Part shown: one piece after another, positions 23,534 to 36,798 of the stretch
How positions within the stretch are numbered: position 1 is the stretch's first letter
Layout of the letters: every line of letters begins with the position of its first letter
Assembly: GCA_000231825.2 (NCBI GenBank)
Contig: JH720323.1
Span: 89,825 to 153,824, forward strand
Direction of reading: 5' to 3'
Source of the DNA: Tetrahymena elliotti 4EA
Lineage: Eukaryota; Ciliophora; Oligohymenophorea; Hymenostomatida; Tetrahymenidae
DNA: 64,000 bases
The notes under the pieces: model-generated
Database searches by the model: none
Told to the model about the DNA's origin: nothing
Seen by the model: only the letters and a program-made list of their open reading frames with translations
Made by a program: the position numbers and the translations under genes

Positions 23534-26500
23534 TCACTTTCCTTTTATTCTTCTATTTTCATTACTAAGATAATTGAAGACATAAGGATTCTCTATCAGT
23601 GAGTCTATTGGAAGAAGAGTGAATAGAAAAGTAGTATTAGAGATTGTAGATCCAAGACCTTAGATGAATCTAGTGCCAACTATCACAAAAATAATTGTGA
23701 TAACTAATAGAGTCTCAACAAAAATAATTAATTATATGTTAATGAGATAATCAAAGTACTATTGACTTATATTCACTATAAAATTTTCTAACAAGTTTAT
23801 TGAATCTCTAACATAGTAGTAAGTTCTATCTAAATCTTAGAGATTATTTTAGCCAACCCAATTCATGTAAGTTCCTAAAAAGACTTGAATGTTTGGGAAT
23901 TTAGTTCTTCCAACTTAATTTAAACTTTCAAGAGTCTCAAAAATCTGTTTTACTGTTATTATAAGCCCTTATTTAATTTTTCCTTAAAAAATATCTCCAC
24001 ATTTTTCAGGGTTTACTAAATCATTAAATTTGAAGTCTGAACCTAAATTATCTATGAGAATTTAACAAGCATCTGTTTTTAAGGTTGAAAGGAAGACAGA
24101 TTTATATTCATCTACTTTGTATCTATCTGATTAAAAATTATTATCTATACTATAGAAGGCATTTAGCCTCTCTTAGTTATTTTTTGCTAAAATGTTCATA
24201 AAATTATATAGCTTATTTCTGTTTGTTTACTAGAAACCATAAATAGGAAAATTGATTAAGAAATATGTGCATAGATAATTAAGACTAAGATATGATTTTG
24301 TTTAAGTAATAAGACTGTATTCTTCTATATTGTATATAAAATTATCAAAGAAGCCTCTCATAAGCAATATATTTAGAACAGGATTTAATGAAAGTAAAAT
24401 GAAGATAAAAAATGTTATTATTGACAATTTTAAAGAAAATCTTTTCAAATTATTTGTTTAAGAAATTGTTCTCTTCTTTTTTTCTGAAATTGGAAAAAAT
24501 TTGCCAGTGTTTTAATTAGAGGACACTCCATGTGAATTAGATCGACGGGCCGCTATTAATTTATCAACATCATCATGCAAAAACAATTTGTTTAGTTAAG
24601 CAGACCTATACTTTGCAATTTATGTAGCTATTAATTATGGATTGAATGTGCATATTAGTTTAAGTATTTCCTCTTTTCTCCCTTGAATAACGTAATAAAC
24701 AGGGAACATTACAAGAATGATAATTGTGCTTATAACTTCTACTAAAACTACACTGAAGATTAATAGTGATCTAGTTTAGGAAAGAATATCATTTGCATTA
24801 TTTTAAGACATTGTTGCAATCTTAGTTAGAGAATCAGTATAAACTTCATAGTTTTAATATGTAAATGCTTAAGAATAAAGATCTGATTCTTTTTGAAAAT
24901 TTAAACAATTTCTTGGATCTTAATACTTAGCAGAAGCTTTGTAGTAAAAGCTTAGATAATAAGGAAGATAAACCAATGATTAACTATTTATAGTTAGATT
25001 TAATTAAATTATATATGAAAAAATTTGAAATTTAGTAAGTACCCTCTTGTTGCATTCTGATATGTAAAATGTGTGTCATCTTAATATTTTTGACTAAGGA
25101 GCCAAAGCTCAGTCTATTCCTCCTTATCAAAGAAGAAATCTTAAAATTAAGACTGTGATAACAATTCTCTGTAAATGATTTCAATACTATTATTAGTTTC
25201 TTTTACACTTTAGTCACCATCTTTTTAAATAGCTGCTCTGTAGCTGCTCTCAAGAAGCTAAGTTTACGTGAGGCACATTATTACAAAAGGAGTAAAACTA
25301 ACTTCATAATTTCTCAAAACCTAAGAATAATTCTCTAAACCGTTTGGTCCTATTAATTATTTATTGATTTTTTTAATTTCAAATACATTTGAAAGTATTT
25401 TTGTTTGTGAATTTTACCAATTTTAAGATTTGTAAAGTTTAGCCAAACAGTATCAAAATTATTTTTTAGTTATATAAACAATATAAATGTCAGAATAATT
25501 AAGATAAGAAATGAAGCAAATCCAGTAGCCTTAATATAAAAGATCTCTGCTGGCTTTCTTTTATTTATGATGATATCAAAAATGTTAACTTTTTTAGAAT
25601 AAAATTAGCTTTCTCCAGTTCTTACAGATGAATCATCTCTAATAATATCTTTTTATTTTTTCTTTAAATACTCACTGTCTTCAGATTTATTGTTTTACAA
25701 GGCTAGGTTTTTAAATTAATCCTCTTGATTAATAGATCCCTCTATATTTTTGTAAGAGTTTTGCTTCTAGATTTAGGATTTTTCATAATCTTCATCATCA
25801 TATTATTCATCAACATTAATATTAGTAAGTTTTTTGTTTACATTACTTCTAACTAATCTTTAAATTTTGTTGTTCTAAATGCTTTATAATTTAATTAAGG
25901 GTTTCTTTTTAGTGAAACCATTTTGATTATTTATGGAATTTTAAAATTAACTATCCTCAACCTGACTTAAGCTGTTTCTTAAATTGACAATCAAATAAAT
26001 CTTTTATTCACCTAAAAATATAATTTTAATTACATGTTAAGGGTTCCTTTTTTGTTGTTTTGCCTCCTTAATTCTGGAGAAAGCAAACTATTTGTCATAG
26101 TAAATGACTCTATTCTCATATTATTCTATTAAATTTGTTTTATTACAAATTAATTTTGATATAAAAATATTCTTCAATAAAAGATTATTTACCTAATAAG
26201 TAGAGTTCTATTGGTTTTTTTCTTCCAGATCTTATAGTGATTGTCCTTATTAGTTAATGGTAGAGCTTAAAATATCTTAATGCATCCTTTATTACTAAGT
26301 TTAATTTAGTAATTAGTTTAAATAATATTCTTAATTATCTTGCATAGTGACATCTCTCATACTATTCTGAAATGTTGTTTCTGAACTTTGATGAGCGTTT
26401 AATGCTATAAGCTCTGACCTAGGACTAAAAAAGTTATTTTAAGAACCTTAAATTTACTATTATGAATTAACATTTAAGTGGCTATTTTAATTAATAGTAT

Positions 26501-29500
26501 TACTTGGATCATATCCATTGTTACGATTGTTATTTTGAATTTTTGAGTTCTATTTTATACCTTCGAAATTGCTAATATTGTTGTAACTTTAAGTAAAATT
26601 TCTAGGAGATTCTCCTTCACTGTCCTGTTTCATAGTTTAGTTTTAAAGAATCTATACAGCTAATGAACTCACCTTAGCCTTTGAAGTCTAATTAAAGTCT
26701 TCTATTTCTTCTTCAAAATAGTTATTTCTTTAACCCCTTGGTGACTAATATAGATATTCAATGAAAATTAAAATCCTTGAAAAAAAATAAATTTAAATTT
26801 ACTTCATCTTAATATTCAGATAAATTAGTTTAGCTGTATTATTACTATTATTATCTTTGATGAAATATATCATTTGCAGATGAATCTTATAAGATATTCT
26901 ACATTTATTGATTATCTTACTACATCAATTAGGTATGTTCTTTCTATCGATGAAAATAAAAAATTGAATTCTTCAAAAGTGGTATTTATATTGGTGATTA
27001 ATATAATTTAGTAAGATTCTCATTCAAACTAATTATATATTCATTTATTTCTTGTTGTTTTCTAAATTTACGAATTTAGGCTATTTCTATGTAATGTAAG
27101 TATTTCTCTGGCTCATAGTAGCTTTTTTATCTTAAAATTGTGAAACTTATTTCTAAAAATTGAAGAGTATCTGAAGGGTACGATTTAAAAAATTTATCGA
27201 TTTCATAGGCATCTAATCTAACCTACTATCCTAATAAAGTAATTTATTTAGCATTAACTGGTATGGCTAAAACAGAAGTGTTATTATTCAAGTTTCTTCT
27301 TGACTAATCTTTAAATCCTAGAGCATCATTATAATCTTTTAAATCATTTATGTCTTCATATTATTCCATAGACATCAAATAAGGTATCAAATTCCTAACA
27401 TTAAACTGCCTAAGCAACTCTTTAATATAAAAAATTTTATTACTTAACCTTTACATCATAATTTAATCAATTAAATTAGAAAATTTCAATTAAAAATTAT
27501 TTTATTAAAAATTAATAAGATTTAAATTACTTTTCAAAAGATTGTGTTTTGTAGCATTTTTTTCTGAAATAGAAGATTGTCTGACAATACCTTAAATCAT
27601 CTTTGATAATATTCTTGTGATATTTTTAGTAGAATCAAGATACTAAAAGTTTTAATCACAGACTATATATTCCTTTTTTTTATTTCCTGGTTCTAAATAA
27701 AGAGTTAACCCAAAATCATTTCCATCCACAATATCTAATTTAGATCTAATGATTACAGGAACTGTATATCCTTTTGCGTTTCTAATAAATGTAAAATATT
27801 CACCAAGTTATATCCAGAGCATATCTCCTTCTTCACTTAGAGCTTAAAAATATTTATTAGTATGTTTTACTAAAAAATCAGGAATTAAAATATTAAAAGA
27901 TTTGTTCATTAAATCATTTATTTAGCAAGAAAACATTTTCGCAGCTGAAAAAGTTGATTTTGTAATTTAACTAGATCTAAAAGAAATGAATAATGCTGAC
28001 GATTTTAAAGCAAGTAAATCAACTCTTTTATCAGTTTTTCTCAACAGATTATTCATAGCTTTCTTAGACCTGGAAACAAAGTTTCTAATTCTTCTTTTTT
28101 TAAAATCAAAATATTCAATATATAAATCAGCAATAATAAAAGTCTTAGGATGAGTAGGACATATATCAAACAGCCTAATTAATTGCTACTCTATAATTTC
28201 TTTTTATAAAATACTTGCTTCGCTTTGACGAACAAGCTCATTTAAATTAATAAAATCCTAATAGAGGTATTCGTAGTAGCTTTGCTTCTTTTAGAGTCCT
28301 TCAAGCATTGTCTTTTTCAATTCTTTTACTAAGTAATCAAACTCTAATAATTGAGTAAGGGCTAAGCGCTAATTTTAGTATTCAGGTGTACAAAAAAAGT
28401 GGTAAAAAGATTCAAATGTATCATAAATCAATGATTAAATAATGTATTTGCCTTGGATTGAAGTGAGATCTTTGAGAACAAACTCTCTCAATTCAAATAT
28501 TTAAGTAAAAGCTTTAGCAGGTGCTTTAGCTATTTGCATTAAATAGTAAACATAAATAGCTCTAATTTATATTTAACCAGAATTTAAATATTCTTTATTC
28601 AACCTTTTATTTCCTCTTATCAGTGCATTAATACTATTCATTCTTTTCATTGAAGTTGTTGCTGTTCCTACATTAGTGTTGCTTCCATTTATTACTTGAA
28701 AAGAAGTTTCTTTTTAATATGAGTGGTAATTAATCTTGAAAGCAGAGTTATTACTTAAATTAAAATATTTATCAAATAAACTATTAATATAATCAATAAT
28801 AAATAATCTCCTGTATTCATGCCCATGCATTTCTAAAATAGATAATCCATTAAAAAAGATCTAATTTGATTATTTTAAGTTTACATTATTATTAATTAAA
28901 TGATTCCTCTCTTTATCTTAAGGGAAATTATGAATATATTTGATGCAAAAACATGTATCATCTTTGCAAGTTTCTATGTGATTAATGTAGAGAGTTTCAA
29001 AAAAAACACCTTTACCACTTTCTTAGTTTACATATTCTTCATAAGTCAAGTGGGTAAGGCTTATTAGTTTTCTAATATATCTATTTGCTAAATTTAGATT
29101 TTAAACTTTCATTTCATCTGGCATACTTGGAAGAAGCTCATCTTCCTTTTTTCTATAAAGCATTAAACTGATTTTATATGATATAGGAATTGAAACTATA
29201 AATAAGAATGAATAGTCTGATTTATTTATCTATGCAGCCAATACTGTAACAATAGAATTAATTAGAATAAAGCACTGCTAAAACATTTCTGCTTATTGCG
29301 CAAAGTTAAATAAATAAGGGAAATCCTTATAGAAAACTAGGGTTTTGAGAGTTTAAAAAATTAAGAAAATATATGCCTATGTAACACCAGGTATAGAGCT
29401 ATATCTTATAACTATAAATACAATTGTAACTAAAAAGCAAAAGTATTAATAAAAATTATGCCTCTAAGCAAGTGAGTCTTTTTCTACAATTGAATAATCA

Positions 29501-30285
29501 AAATCGTTAATAAGAATGAATATCCACAAAATTAGAGTAGTTATTAGAATTACAGTAGTAAATTATTTAGTTACAGAGTCAGCTTGAACATTATAATAAG
29601 AACTGTCATTAGAATATAAGACTCTTACTGAAAAATCACAAAAAATAATAGCAAAAACCTAAATATAACACTATAAAATGTGAGAAATAATATTATTTGA
29701 TATACTCCATCCTGCATTTTATCTTTATTAAATAATTGTGGTGATTGTAGAATAGTTACCACCATTGAGAATGTTGCTTTCTTATTCAGTTTCAAACTCA
29801 GGGTACTCAATAAAAATCCAAAAAATGTATCTAATTAGGATGAAGGAAATAATGGAGAGATTAAAAATCATACAGCAAAGGGCAAAATAATAGTAAATAT
29901 TTTAAATTATTTAAGTGTTGTCTTTTTCACTCAGAACATTTATTAAAAGAAGATATAATCTGAAATATTTAGTATAATTTGTGATAAGGAATCCTCTTGA
30001 TTATTTTACATCAAATACTTTCTTTTCTTATAATTTTTTCTCTTCCATAGACTATATAACACTCTCTGTGTAAAGTAGACTTAAAAATTGCATGCACTAA
30101 ATAAAAATAAGAATTCCTCCCATCAATTTACTTCTATTGTATGATTTCAACATTGGACGCACTACTTTTGAATAAAAAGCTATAGTTTTTTACCTGATAT
30201 CTACTTGCTATGCAGCTTTCGATTTCATTCTCTTGCTCATAATAAAAATTTTATCAACATGATTATTAGCTGTTTTTTATGCCAT
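23534..30285 (-). CDS. Large multi-pass membrane protein with PAS-like domain (TmcB-like family), about 2,200 aa
   Basis: The frame begins at ATG 30,283-30,285 (MAQKTANN) and ends at TGA 23,534-23,536. Two introns are required, near 25,352-25,415 and 26,740-26,800; another is possible near 27,430-27,530. About eight hydrophobic helices lie within residues 35-350 (for example SIISFILIRYIFWIFI, TTVILITTLILWIFIL). A long soluble part with conserved-looking CPTHPKTFIIADLYIEYF follows. A PAS-like segment lies at about residues 755-870 (ALFISF..FNILIPDFLVKHTNKYF). The middle is Asn/Gln/Ser-rich, and the C-terminal third has at least four more helices (ASFLILIILTFILF, LLVITIIFVIVG). This layout matches the ciliate PAS/TmcB-like transmembrane proteins, whose function is mostly unknown; some PAS domains sense ligands or redox state. 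Family assignment is by recall of layout, not by search. Confidence 0.7.
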
Positions 30286-32150
30286 CCTCTCTTTGTTTTA
30301 TCACTTTAATCTATTTTAAATTGATGAATATTTTAGCTTTTAGTAATTTTATTCTATACTTTAGTTTTTGGAGTGTTGAGATGATTTCTAAGCCTAAGCT
30401 TTTAAGTAACTTTACTATCGATTCCTATTTAGAACTTTGTATTTAACAAAAAAAAATCAATTAATTATTTTAGGAATATATAAAAATTAATGATTCTAAC
30501 TCTATCAAATTAAGTATTACTTCTTTCTAATCTAAAAACCAAATTTTATATACTACAGCTTGAGTAAATAAAGTGAATAATATTAATTATAATTACATTC
30601 TGAATATAATAAGAAGTATCAATATAACCTCTTCAATATTTTAGAGTAAAACATTAATAATCTTCTTTAAGAAACAAAATTTGTATAGGTGTCCATTTTT
30701 TTTATCAAGAGTAACTTCCTCTTCTTTTTCTCAACTTTTATTTTTAACCGAATAGTTAATCTAAAAGTGTAAAATTAAAATAAAAATTCTAAAAAAATTG
30801 TAATTTAAATTCTCAAAATTGATTCATATATTTTACTTTTACTTAATAATTTTATAATTTTATGTATCAAATTTTATAAAGACTCAAATACATTCAGCAA
30901 CTTTTAAATAATTAAACAAGGAAATTGACTAATATTTGTGCACAGAATACTGAATAAAAATATTTTCTTTTTAGTTTTTAAAATAAAAAAAAATGTATCG
31001 ATCATTTTGACTTTTAACTATTTTGGTTTTTTTAATTCAATCAAGAATCAAAAAATTTAGATTACTAAAATTTAATTTTTTGAAATAATTGCCACTAATT
31101 TTATCTTTCTTATAACATTTAGTGGTTGTTAATCACTTAATAAGAAAGTTTATAACCATTTCATCTCAATCAATCATTTGATTTTTAAAACATCATTTTT
31201 TCAAAGAAATTAATTAAAATAAAACACACTTTAGTTAAAAATTAATATAAATTCTATTGATTATTTGAATTTAAGAAAATGTTTAAAAGCTTCATTTGTT
31301 ACTACAATTTTGTAAATATTTCTTTTGTAGTATCCAAAGTTGAATCAGTAAAAAGATGTGTAAACATAAAAAATAAACTGAAATCTTAAAAAACTTAATT
31401 TCCTATGCACGAATAGAACAAATAAAAATAAATATTAACAAACTAAAAAAATGTATCACCTAATCAAAGTTAAATTGGTTAAATTATTTTAGATGTTTCC
31501 AATTACAACTTATTGTTTTACCACTTATTTTTGATAAAAATAAATTTGTTTTTTAATTAAAAAATACTTCTAAATTTTTTTAGGAAAGCGGTTTCAAAAA
31601 AGAGGAATGAATTTTTATGAATTACTAGGAGTCTACAGTTAGATTTTTAACAATTTATTGTTTTGTTTTTACAAGCCAAATCAAAATTTTTTCCTATTTA
31701 GTTACCCACCAAACAATAATAAGTATTTTGCTAATTTAGTTCAAATAATAACTAAAATTTAGAATTTAATATCTTTTAAATATCTTTTGTAAGTTAAATA
31801 AAATTAAAATATGTTAATATTTAGGTTAATTTTCTATATAAAGAAAGTTTAATGTTTCTCAAAATATTAAATTAATTAAAATCTGGAGTGAATAAATCTT
31901 AGGTTTTTACTTTTACTAAATTAAAAAAATTAACTTATTTCTAGAATACTTCATTTTGATTATAATCTTTACTAGTTTTCATTAATTCTATAATTACAAA
32001 AATAATGATTACAAATTATTCATTTGCAGTAAGTAAAGTGAGAATCAAGTTCCTTGAAAAATGTATTACAAATAATTAAAAATGTGTAAGTTAGTACTAA
32101 AAAGGATTTATATAATAAAAATATTACTAATTTTTATTTAATATAAATTT
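30286..32150. other. Upstream region of the PAS membrane gene, no gene seen
   Basis: AT-rich DNA with no convincing frame. The word TTTTTTAGGAAAGCG occurs at about 31,579 and again at about 32,152, some 570 nt apart, the second at the edge of the paralogue relic. The promoter of the minus-strand gene at 30,285 should lie at its left end. Confidence 0.45.
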
Positions 32151-32720
32151 TTTAGGAAAGCGCATTGAATCTATATTGCAACAGTAAAATATTAGGGATT
32201 GTTTTAATTAAGCTATTATAAATATAAAACTTGAAGATTAGGAAGTATAGATTTTCCAATATCATTTAAGAGTAGTAAATTATCAAAAATTTGCTTTTTT
32301 GTTTCTGTTTATTTATATATTTTTGATTTTTCCCCTAAAAATGTCTCAAAATTTTTCAGGATTAAGGATTTCATTTTATAGAATCCAGTATTTTTTTTTT
32401 CTTATTGAATCTATCATCACCCTTTTTCAAGGCACACAAAATAAATGAATGTATGTCTTTAGACAAGAATTAATAAGCTTATTTTCTTAAAAACCTCAGG
32501 TAGTTACTACTAAAATGAACATTTCATTATTTGATATTCCAAAAAGAAAAGTAAATAATTTATAACTGGAATATTAATGTGTAACATATTGGTAGCATAT
32601 ACATCTCATATAAAATAAAAAATTTAATATTTTATAAAATATTCTTTTTATGATTAGAAAAGAAGTTTTTAACTAAAGAGCCAAAGATTTAACTTCTCAA
32701 TAAGTTATATGAAAAATTAA
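32150..32720 (-). pseudogene. Relic of a second PAS/TmcB-like gene (C-terminal part)
   Basis: Short minus-strand stretches match the C-terminal third of the intact gene downstream. LLNDIGKSILPNLQVLYL near 32,211-32,271 parallels LNQVGRTKFPNIQVFL. NPEKF-stop-DIFRGKIK near 32,300-32,360 parallels NPEKCGDIFQGKIK. A fragment near 32,690 corresponds to the ELWLLSQ segment. The matches keep the same order but need several frame changes and contain TGA. About 0.75 kb of the intact gene between the last two matches is missing. It is a deleted, decayed paralogue lying head-to-tail upstream of the living copy. Confidence 0.55.
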
Positions 32721-34883
32721 GAATACTCCTGTTTTAAACAATCTAACAATTTTCATATTTTTTAACTTTTATATGAATAAAGTCATAAGAAATTAAGATA
32801 CTCTTTTTTTGTCTTTGTTTTATTCTTGAACAAAATAAATTCATTTTTGAGCACATAAATTTCTAAAATTTTCTTCAAAAAAAAAGAATCTAACACTCAT
32901 TCATTCTAATGTAAATCAAAATTTTATTCATAAAGGTTTAGAAATTGTTACCTTATGATAGGTTTTCAATCTAAATTTTGTAAATTCCAATCAAATTTTA
33001 TCTTTAGCAAGAAGAAATTTTTTTTCAAGTCTTAATTAATTTAAATTATTAAAATAAAACTTTTAATTATTATTTATTTTTTTAAAAGTAAATTTTACAT
33101 GCTTGTAAAAAGTAGTGACCTCAAATTATTAGATTTTTGAATGGCATTTTGCTGTAATTTATATGAATGTGTTAAAGTAAAAGATCATTAGATTTATTTT
33201 TTGAATTAAAAATAGCTACCTTTATTTAATTTTGGCTTATTTAGTAAAATTGTAACTTTGTTAAAGTTAAAATTAATTTTAGGAAAAATTTAAGTTTGTT
33301 AAGTTTTTTGAAATTTAAAGAGTGAAATTCAAATTAAATTTTAATGAGTGAAGATTCAAAATTTAATTTGTTTTTATTGATTTTTCAAATTTTAAATTTA
33401 ATTAGACAAAAAATAAAAAATGCATGTCATATTTTTTTAGTCATATCTGTTTGATATGAACATTTGTAGGAATTTTATCTTTATTATCTGATTCATTGGT
33501 ATTTAAAGTTATTTCACAATTAATGTATAAAAAAACAATTTTAAATATATTGTATTGTCTTATCTGAAGAAATGCTTCTGCTTCAGAGATTCCTTGTTCT
33601 TTAGCAGGGATTTTTGGATTGTGAGCTGTTCCATTTATTTCTTTTTGATTTAATATTAAATCTTGATACAGGTTTTGATGATGTTTTTTGGAAAGATGAC
33701 AAACTTCCTGTAAGGATTGTGTATTTGATAAATTTAATACTGATTTCTAATGTAATAAGAGAGAGTCCTTAATTTTAACAGATGTTTATATTTTTTTTCA
33801 TTTAATTTGAGAAATTTTTTATAAAATTTGAAAATGATATTTATTTTTGTTTATGGATTCTGTAAATTATTTAAAAATAAATTGTTTCATTTTCTTAACG
33901 GAAATAAAAATTTTTTAATGTCTAAACTGGCAAAACTAAGAAAATTTCTATTATAATTAATTAGAAAAACCTATATTCTAAAAGAATTATAGTTTAAATT
34001 TATATCAAATTAATTTTGTATTAGATAAATTTCATGGTGTTTGATTCATAAGATAAATTTATTATGAAATCTTCTAAATTTAAGTGTATTAAAATTAATG
34101 TAAAATAAAACAAAATTTTTGCTTTTATATTATTTTTTAAATTAATATTCTCCTTGTATTATAAAAATACTATTATATAAAATTTTTAAATTCATTTATC
34201 AATTAAATTCATATGAGATCAGCCATCATAAAGTCAGTGTTTTTTACAATTTTTATACAAATTTTTTTTATAACAATAAATGATTATTAAATTTTAAGAA
34301 ACCTTAATTATTTTGGTATAATTTTATTTGATCTTAAAAACTGTGAATGAATTAAGAGAGTGATAAACCTTGCATCTTTTGAATTAATTAATGCTTGAAT
34401 TAGTTCTATACAGCAAAAATACATTTTTTTTTGACATCTAATTAATGAAAAATGTGACAATAATTTATAATGTCCACAAATATTCATTTAAGTGATATGA
34501 TATATTGATCTTTTTTATTTTTGTAATTCAGGTTTTTTTCATTGTTTTTGGAATAGAAATGTATCTAAAAATGAAAATAAATTAATGGAAATAGATATTT
34601 TAATTACTTTCAAGTATTGTAAAGAATAAAGTAAAAATAAATATGAGAGAATTATTTAAAAAAACTAGTTTTTCATAAGAAATTGTAAGCAATGAGTTTC
34701 ATCTAGACACTCTAAAATATTTTAAATTAGAAGTTGTTTTATTATCAGTATATTTCTTTGATTTTACATAATAAGAATTTTAGAATAAGGAATATTAGAA
34801 AGACTTTTCAATATAAATTTTGAAATTTGTATCTTAAATCATTTATTTATATCGAATTAGACAATATCAAAAACTTATTATAA
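32721..34883. other. Intergenic, with one G+C-richer island at 33,424-33,800
   Basis: Most of this stretch shows no coding character. At 33,424-33,780 the minus strand is open in more than one frame and less AT-rich than its surroundings. One frame contains NPKIPAKEQGISEAEAF; another begins at an ATG. A TTACAG acceptor-like site lies just upstream, at about 33,707. I cannot decide which frame is real or whether it is a relic exon, so no gene is called. Confidence 0.35.
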
Positions 34884-35501
34884 ATGAGCCAAAGTGAAGG
34901 TAATTCTGATAAAGCTTAAACAAACTCAACTGAATTCGTACCAACTTCCTTTAAAGTTATAGGAAAAAGGGATGACATACCAGTACTTAAAGAAATAGGG
35001 CAAAAGATAGAAGAATCTAAAAGATTAAAAGAAGAAGGCAATTAGTACTTTAAGCAAAAAGACTACAAAAAAGCTCTTTCTTGCTACAATAAAGCTGTTC
35101 TATATGTAATAGGTTTAGTAGGTGAAGACGATGAACATTACTAATATGGAAATGCAGGTTCTAAATTAAACAAAGATCAAAATGTATAAGTTAAAGATCT
35201 TAAATCTAGTCTTTACTTGAATATTTCATAAATTGATTTGTTCAATAAAAACTATTTAAAATGTGTAGAAAGGGCTACTAAATCTCTTCAAATAAAAGAG
35301 ACTGCCAAAGGCTATTACAGAAGGGGATTAGCTTATATGGAGCTTAATGATTTAGATCGCTCATAAAGCGATTTTCAAAAAAGTTTGCAATTGGATTCTT
35401 CCTTAGAAAAAGATATTCAACAAAAATTATAGCTTTTGAAAGTGAAAGAAAAAGCTTAAGACAAAAAATCATAAGCTTTTTATTCAAAAATGTTTAGCTG
35501 A
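34884..35501 (+). CDS. TPR-domain co-chaperone-like protein, 205 aa
   Basis: A single exon runs from ATG 34,884 to TGA 35,499-35,501. After an N-terminal Ser/Asn-rich stretch, three tetratricopeptide repeats cover residues about 45-185. The first is KRLKEEGNQYFKQKDYKKAL, then SSLYLNISQIDLFNKNY, then KGYYRRGLAYMELNDLDRS. The positions KEEGN, YLN and YRRG match the basic and polar residues that in Hsp70/Hsp90-binding TPR domains (FKBP, TOM34 and TTC types) hold the chaperone C-terminal EEVD. No second domain, signal or membrane span is seen. A role as a cytosolic Hsp90/Hsp70 co-chaperone is likely but inferred from the TPR type only. Confidence 0.85.
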
Positions 35502-35808
35502 CTGATTAATAAATTGTCATTAATATTCTATCTTTTTGTTAAGGAAATATCTGTTTCTGCTATTAAAAATATTCGAATTTGGTTTCTCACTCTATTATTT
35601 TTTTATAAATTAAAATTTTTGTTTGATTACTTTCATGACGTACATTTTCTTCAATTACCATATATTAAATGTCAGAATTTTTTTTAATAAGGTAAAAAAA
35701 TTTAGGCATATTTATAATGCAAGAATATTGTGACACAAAAAATTCTTTTATTCTAATTCAGATAATAATATGGATTAATTATACTAAATACTATTTTTTA
35801 CTTTATTT

Positions 35809-35881
35809 AATACCTAATCTCTATTAATAGATTAATAGGATTACGTATTATCTATTTACTCTATTAAATACCTAATCTCTA
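35809..35881. repeat. Short direct repeat beside the inverted repeat
   Basis: AATACCTAATCTCTA occurs at 35,809-35,823 and again at 35,867-35,881, 58 nt apart. Both lie just left of the long inverted repeat. It may belong to the same small element. Confidence 0.6.
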
Positions 35882-35897
35882 ATTATAATCATGAACC

Positions 35898-36014
35898 ATA
35901 TATGTAGAAATACGAGTTCTGGCTCAAAATCCCAAATCCCAAATTAACCCAGAAATTAGGGAGGGTAATTTGGGATTTGGGATTTTGAGCCATAACTCGT
36001 ATTTCTACATATAT
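35898..36014. repeat. Near-perfect 117-bp inverted repeat
   Basis: The left arm (35,898-35,950) and right arm (35,963-36,014) are reverse complements of each other, with one substitution and one single-base indel. They flank a 12-nt loop. Each arm contains the repeated word TCCCAAATCCCAAATT or its complement. The transcript would fold into one long hairpin. It lies between two plus-strand genes, about 400 nt past the TPR stop and 785 nt before the surface-protein start. It could be a palindromic MITE-like insertion, a hairpin-RNA source or a paired terminator; the sequence alone does not decide. Confidence 0.9.
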
Positions 36015-36798
36015 TGAACCTTATTTAAATTTTAGTCTTAATATCTATCTCTCTTCTTACCGGCAATTCCCTTTTTATCGAAAATTATATTTAATCTTTT
36101 ATTTGATGTAAATCAAAAAAATGAACAAAATTTCTGGTATTTTTTTTGACCTTATCTGTACAATCAAATTCTTTTTTAATTACTTACAATAATAATTAAA
36201 TTATTTAGTCTTAAACAAATTTTGATACAGAAAGTATGAAAGTGTGGATTGGTTCATTTCTTCCTTAAAAAATAAAACATATTTAACACTTATGCTCTAA
36301 TTTTAGTTTTTCCATACAATTTTCTTCTATGTTAATTTAAATAACTCTAAAATTGAACTAATTTTTGTAGAGTATTATTTCAAAAATACAAAATATTAAT
36401 TAGTGCTATTACTTATATTTTTGTTATTTATTAAGTTATCAATTTATTTCAAATATAAAACTAAACTTGTTTGTTATAAAGTCTGACGTCAGCAAATACC
36501 GTAACAAAATAAAAAAATATATGAAAAATACCAATACTGTTTTTCTCTTTAGAAAATATATAATGATATTTTAAAAGTTAGATAGAATTTACCATTTTTT
36601 CTAATTTTTATTGACAGCTTTCAATTTTGTAGAAAGGAGGATTTATTTTTTCTTATGCTGATCCTAAAAACAAAAATTTTTCTTTTTTTCTTCAATTTTT
36701 CCATATTATTTTTATTCCTTGAAAAGCAAGGGAAGAAAAAAAATTATTTATAATTAAATAAATTAACATAAAAATAATAAAAATTCAATTCAATAGAA
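36015..36798. other. Upstream region of the surface-protein gene
   Basis: AT-rich DNA with no frame. At about 36,483-36,490 it contains TGACGTCA, a perfect CRE/ATF-type palindrome, roughly 310 nt before the start at 36,799. Use by a bZIP factor is possible but unproven. Confidence 0.35.

Noticed and set aside
26010..26210. Introns in the middle of the PAS membrane gene
   Set aside because: GT and AG sites are present, but straight reading stays open and gives a sensible protein (YDKQFAFSRIKEAKQQ), so no intron is needed.
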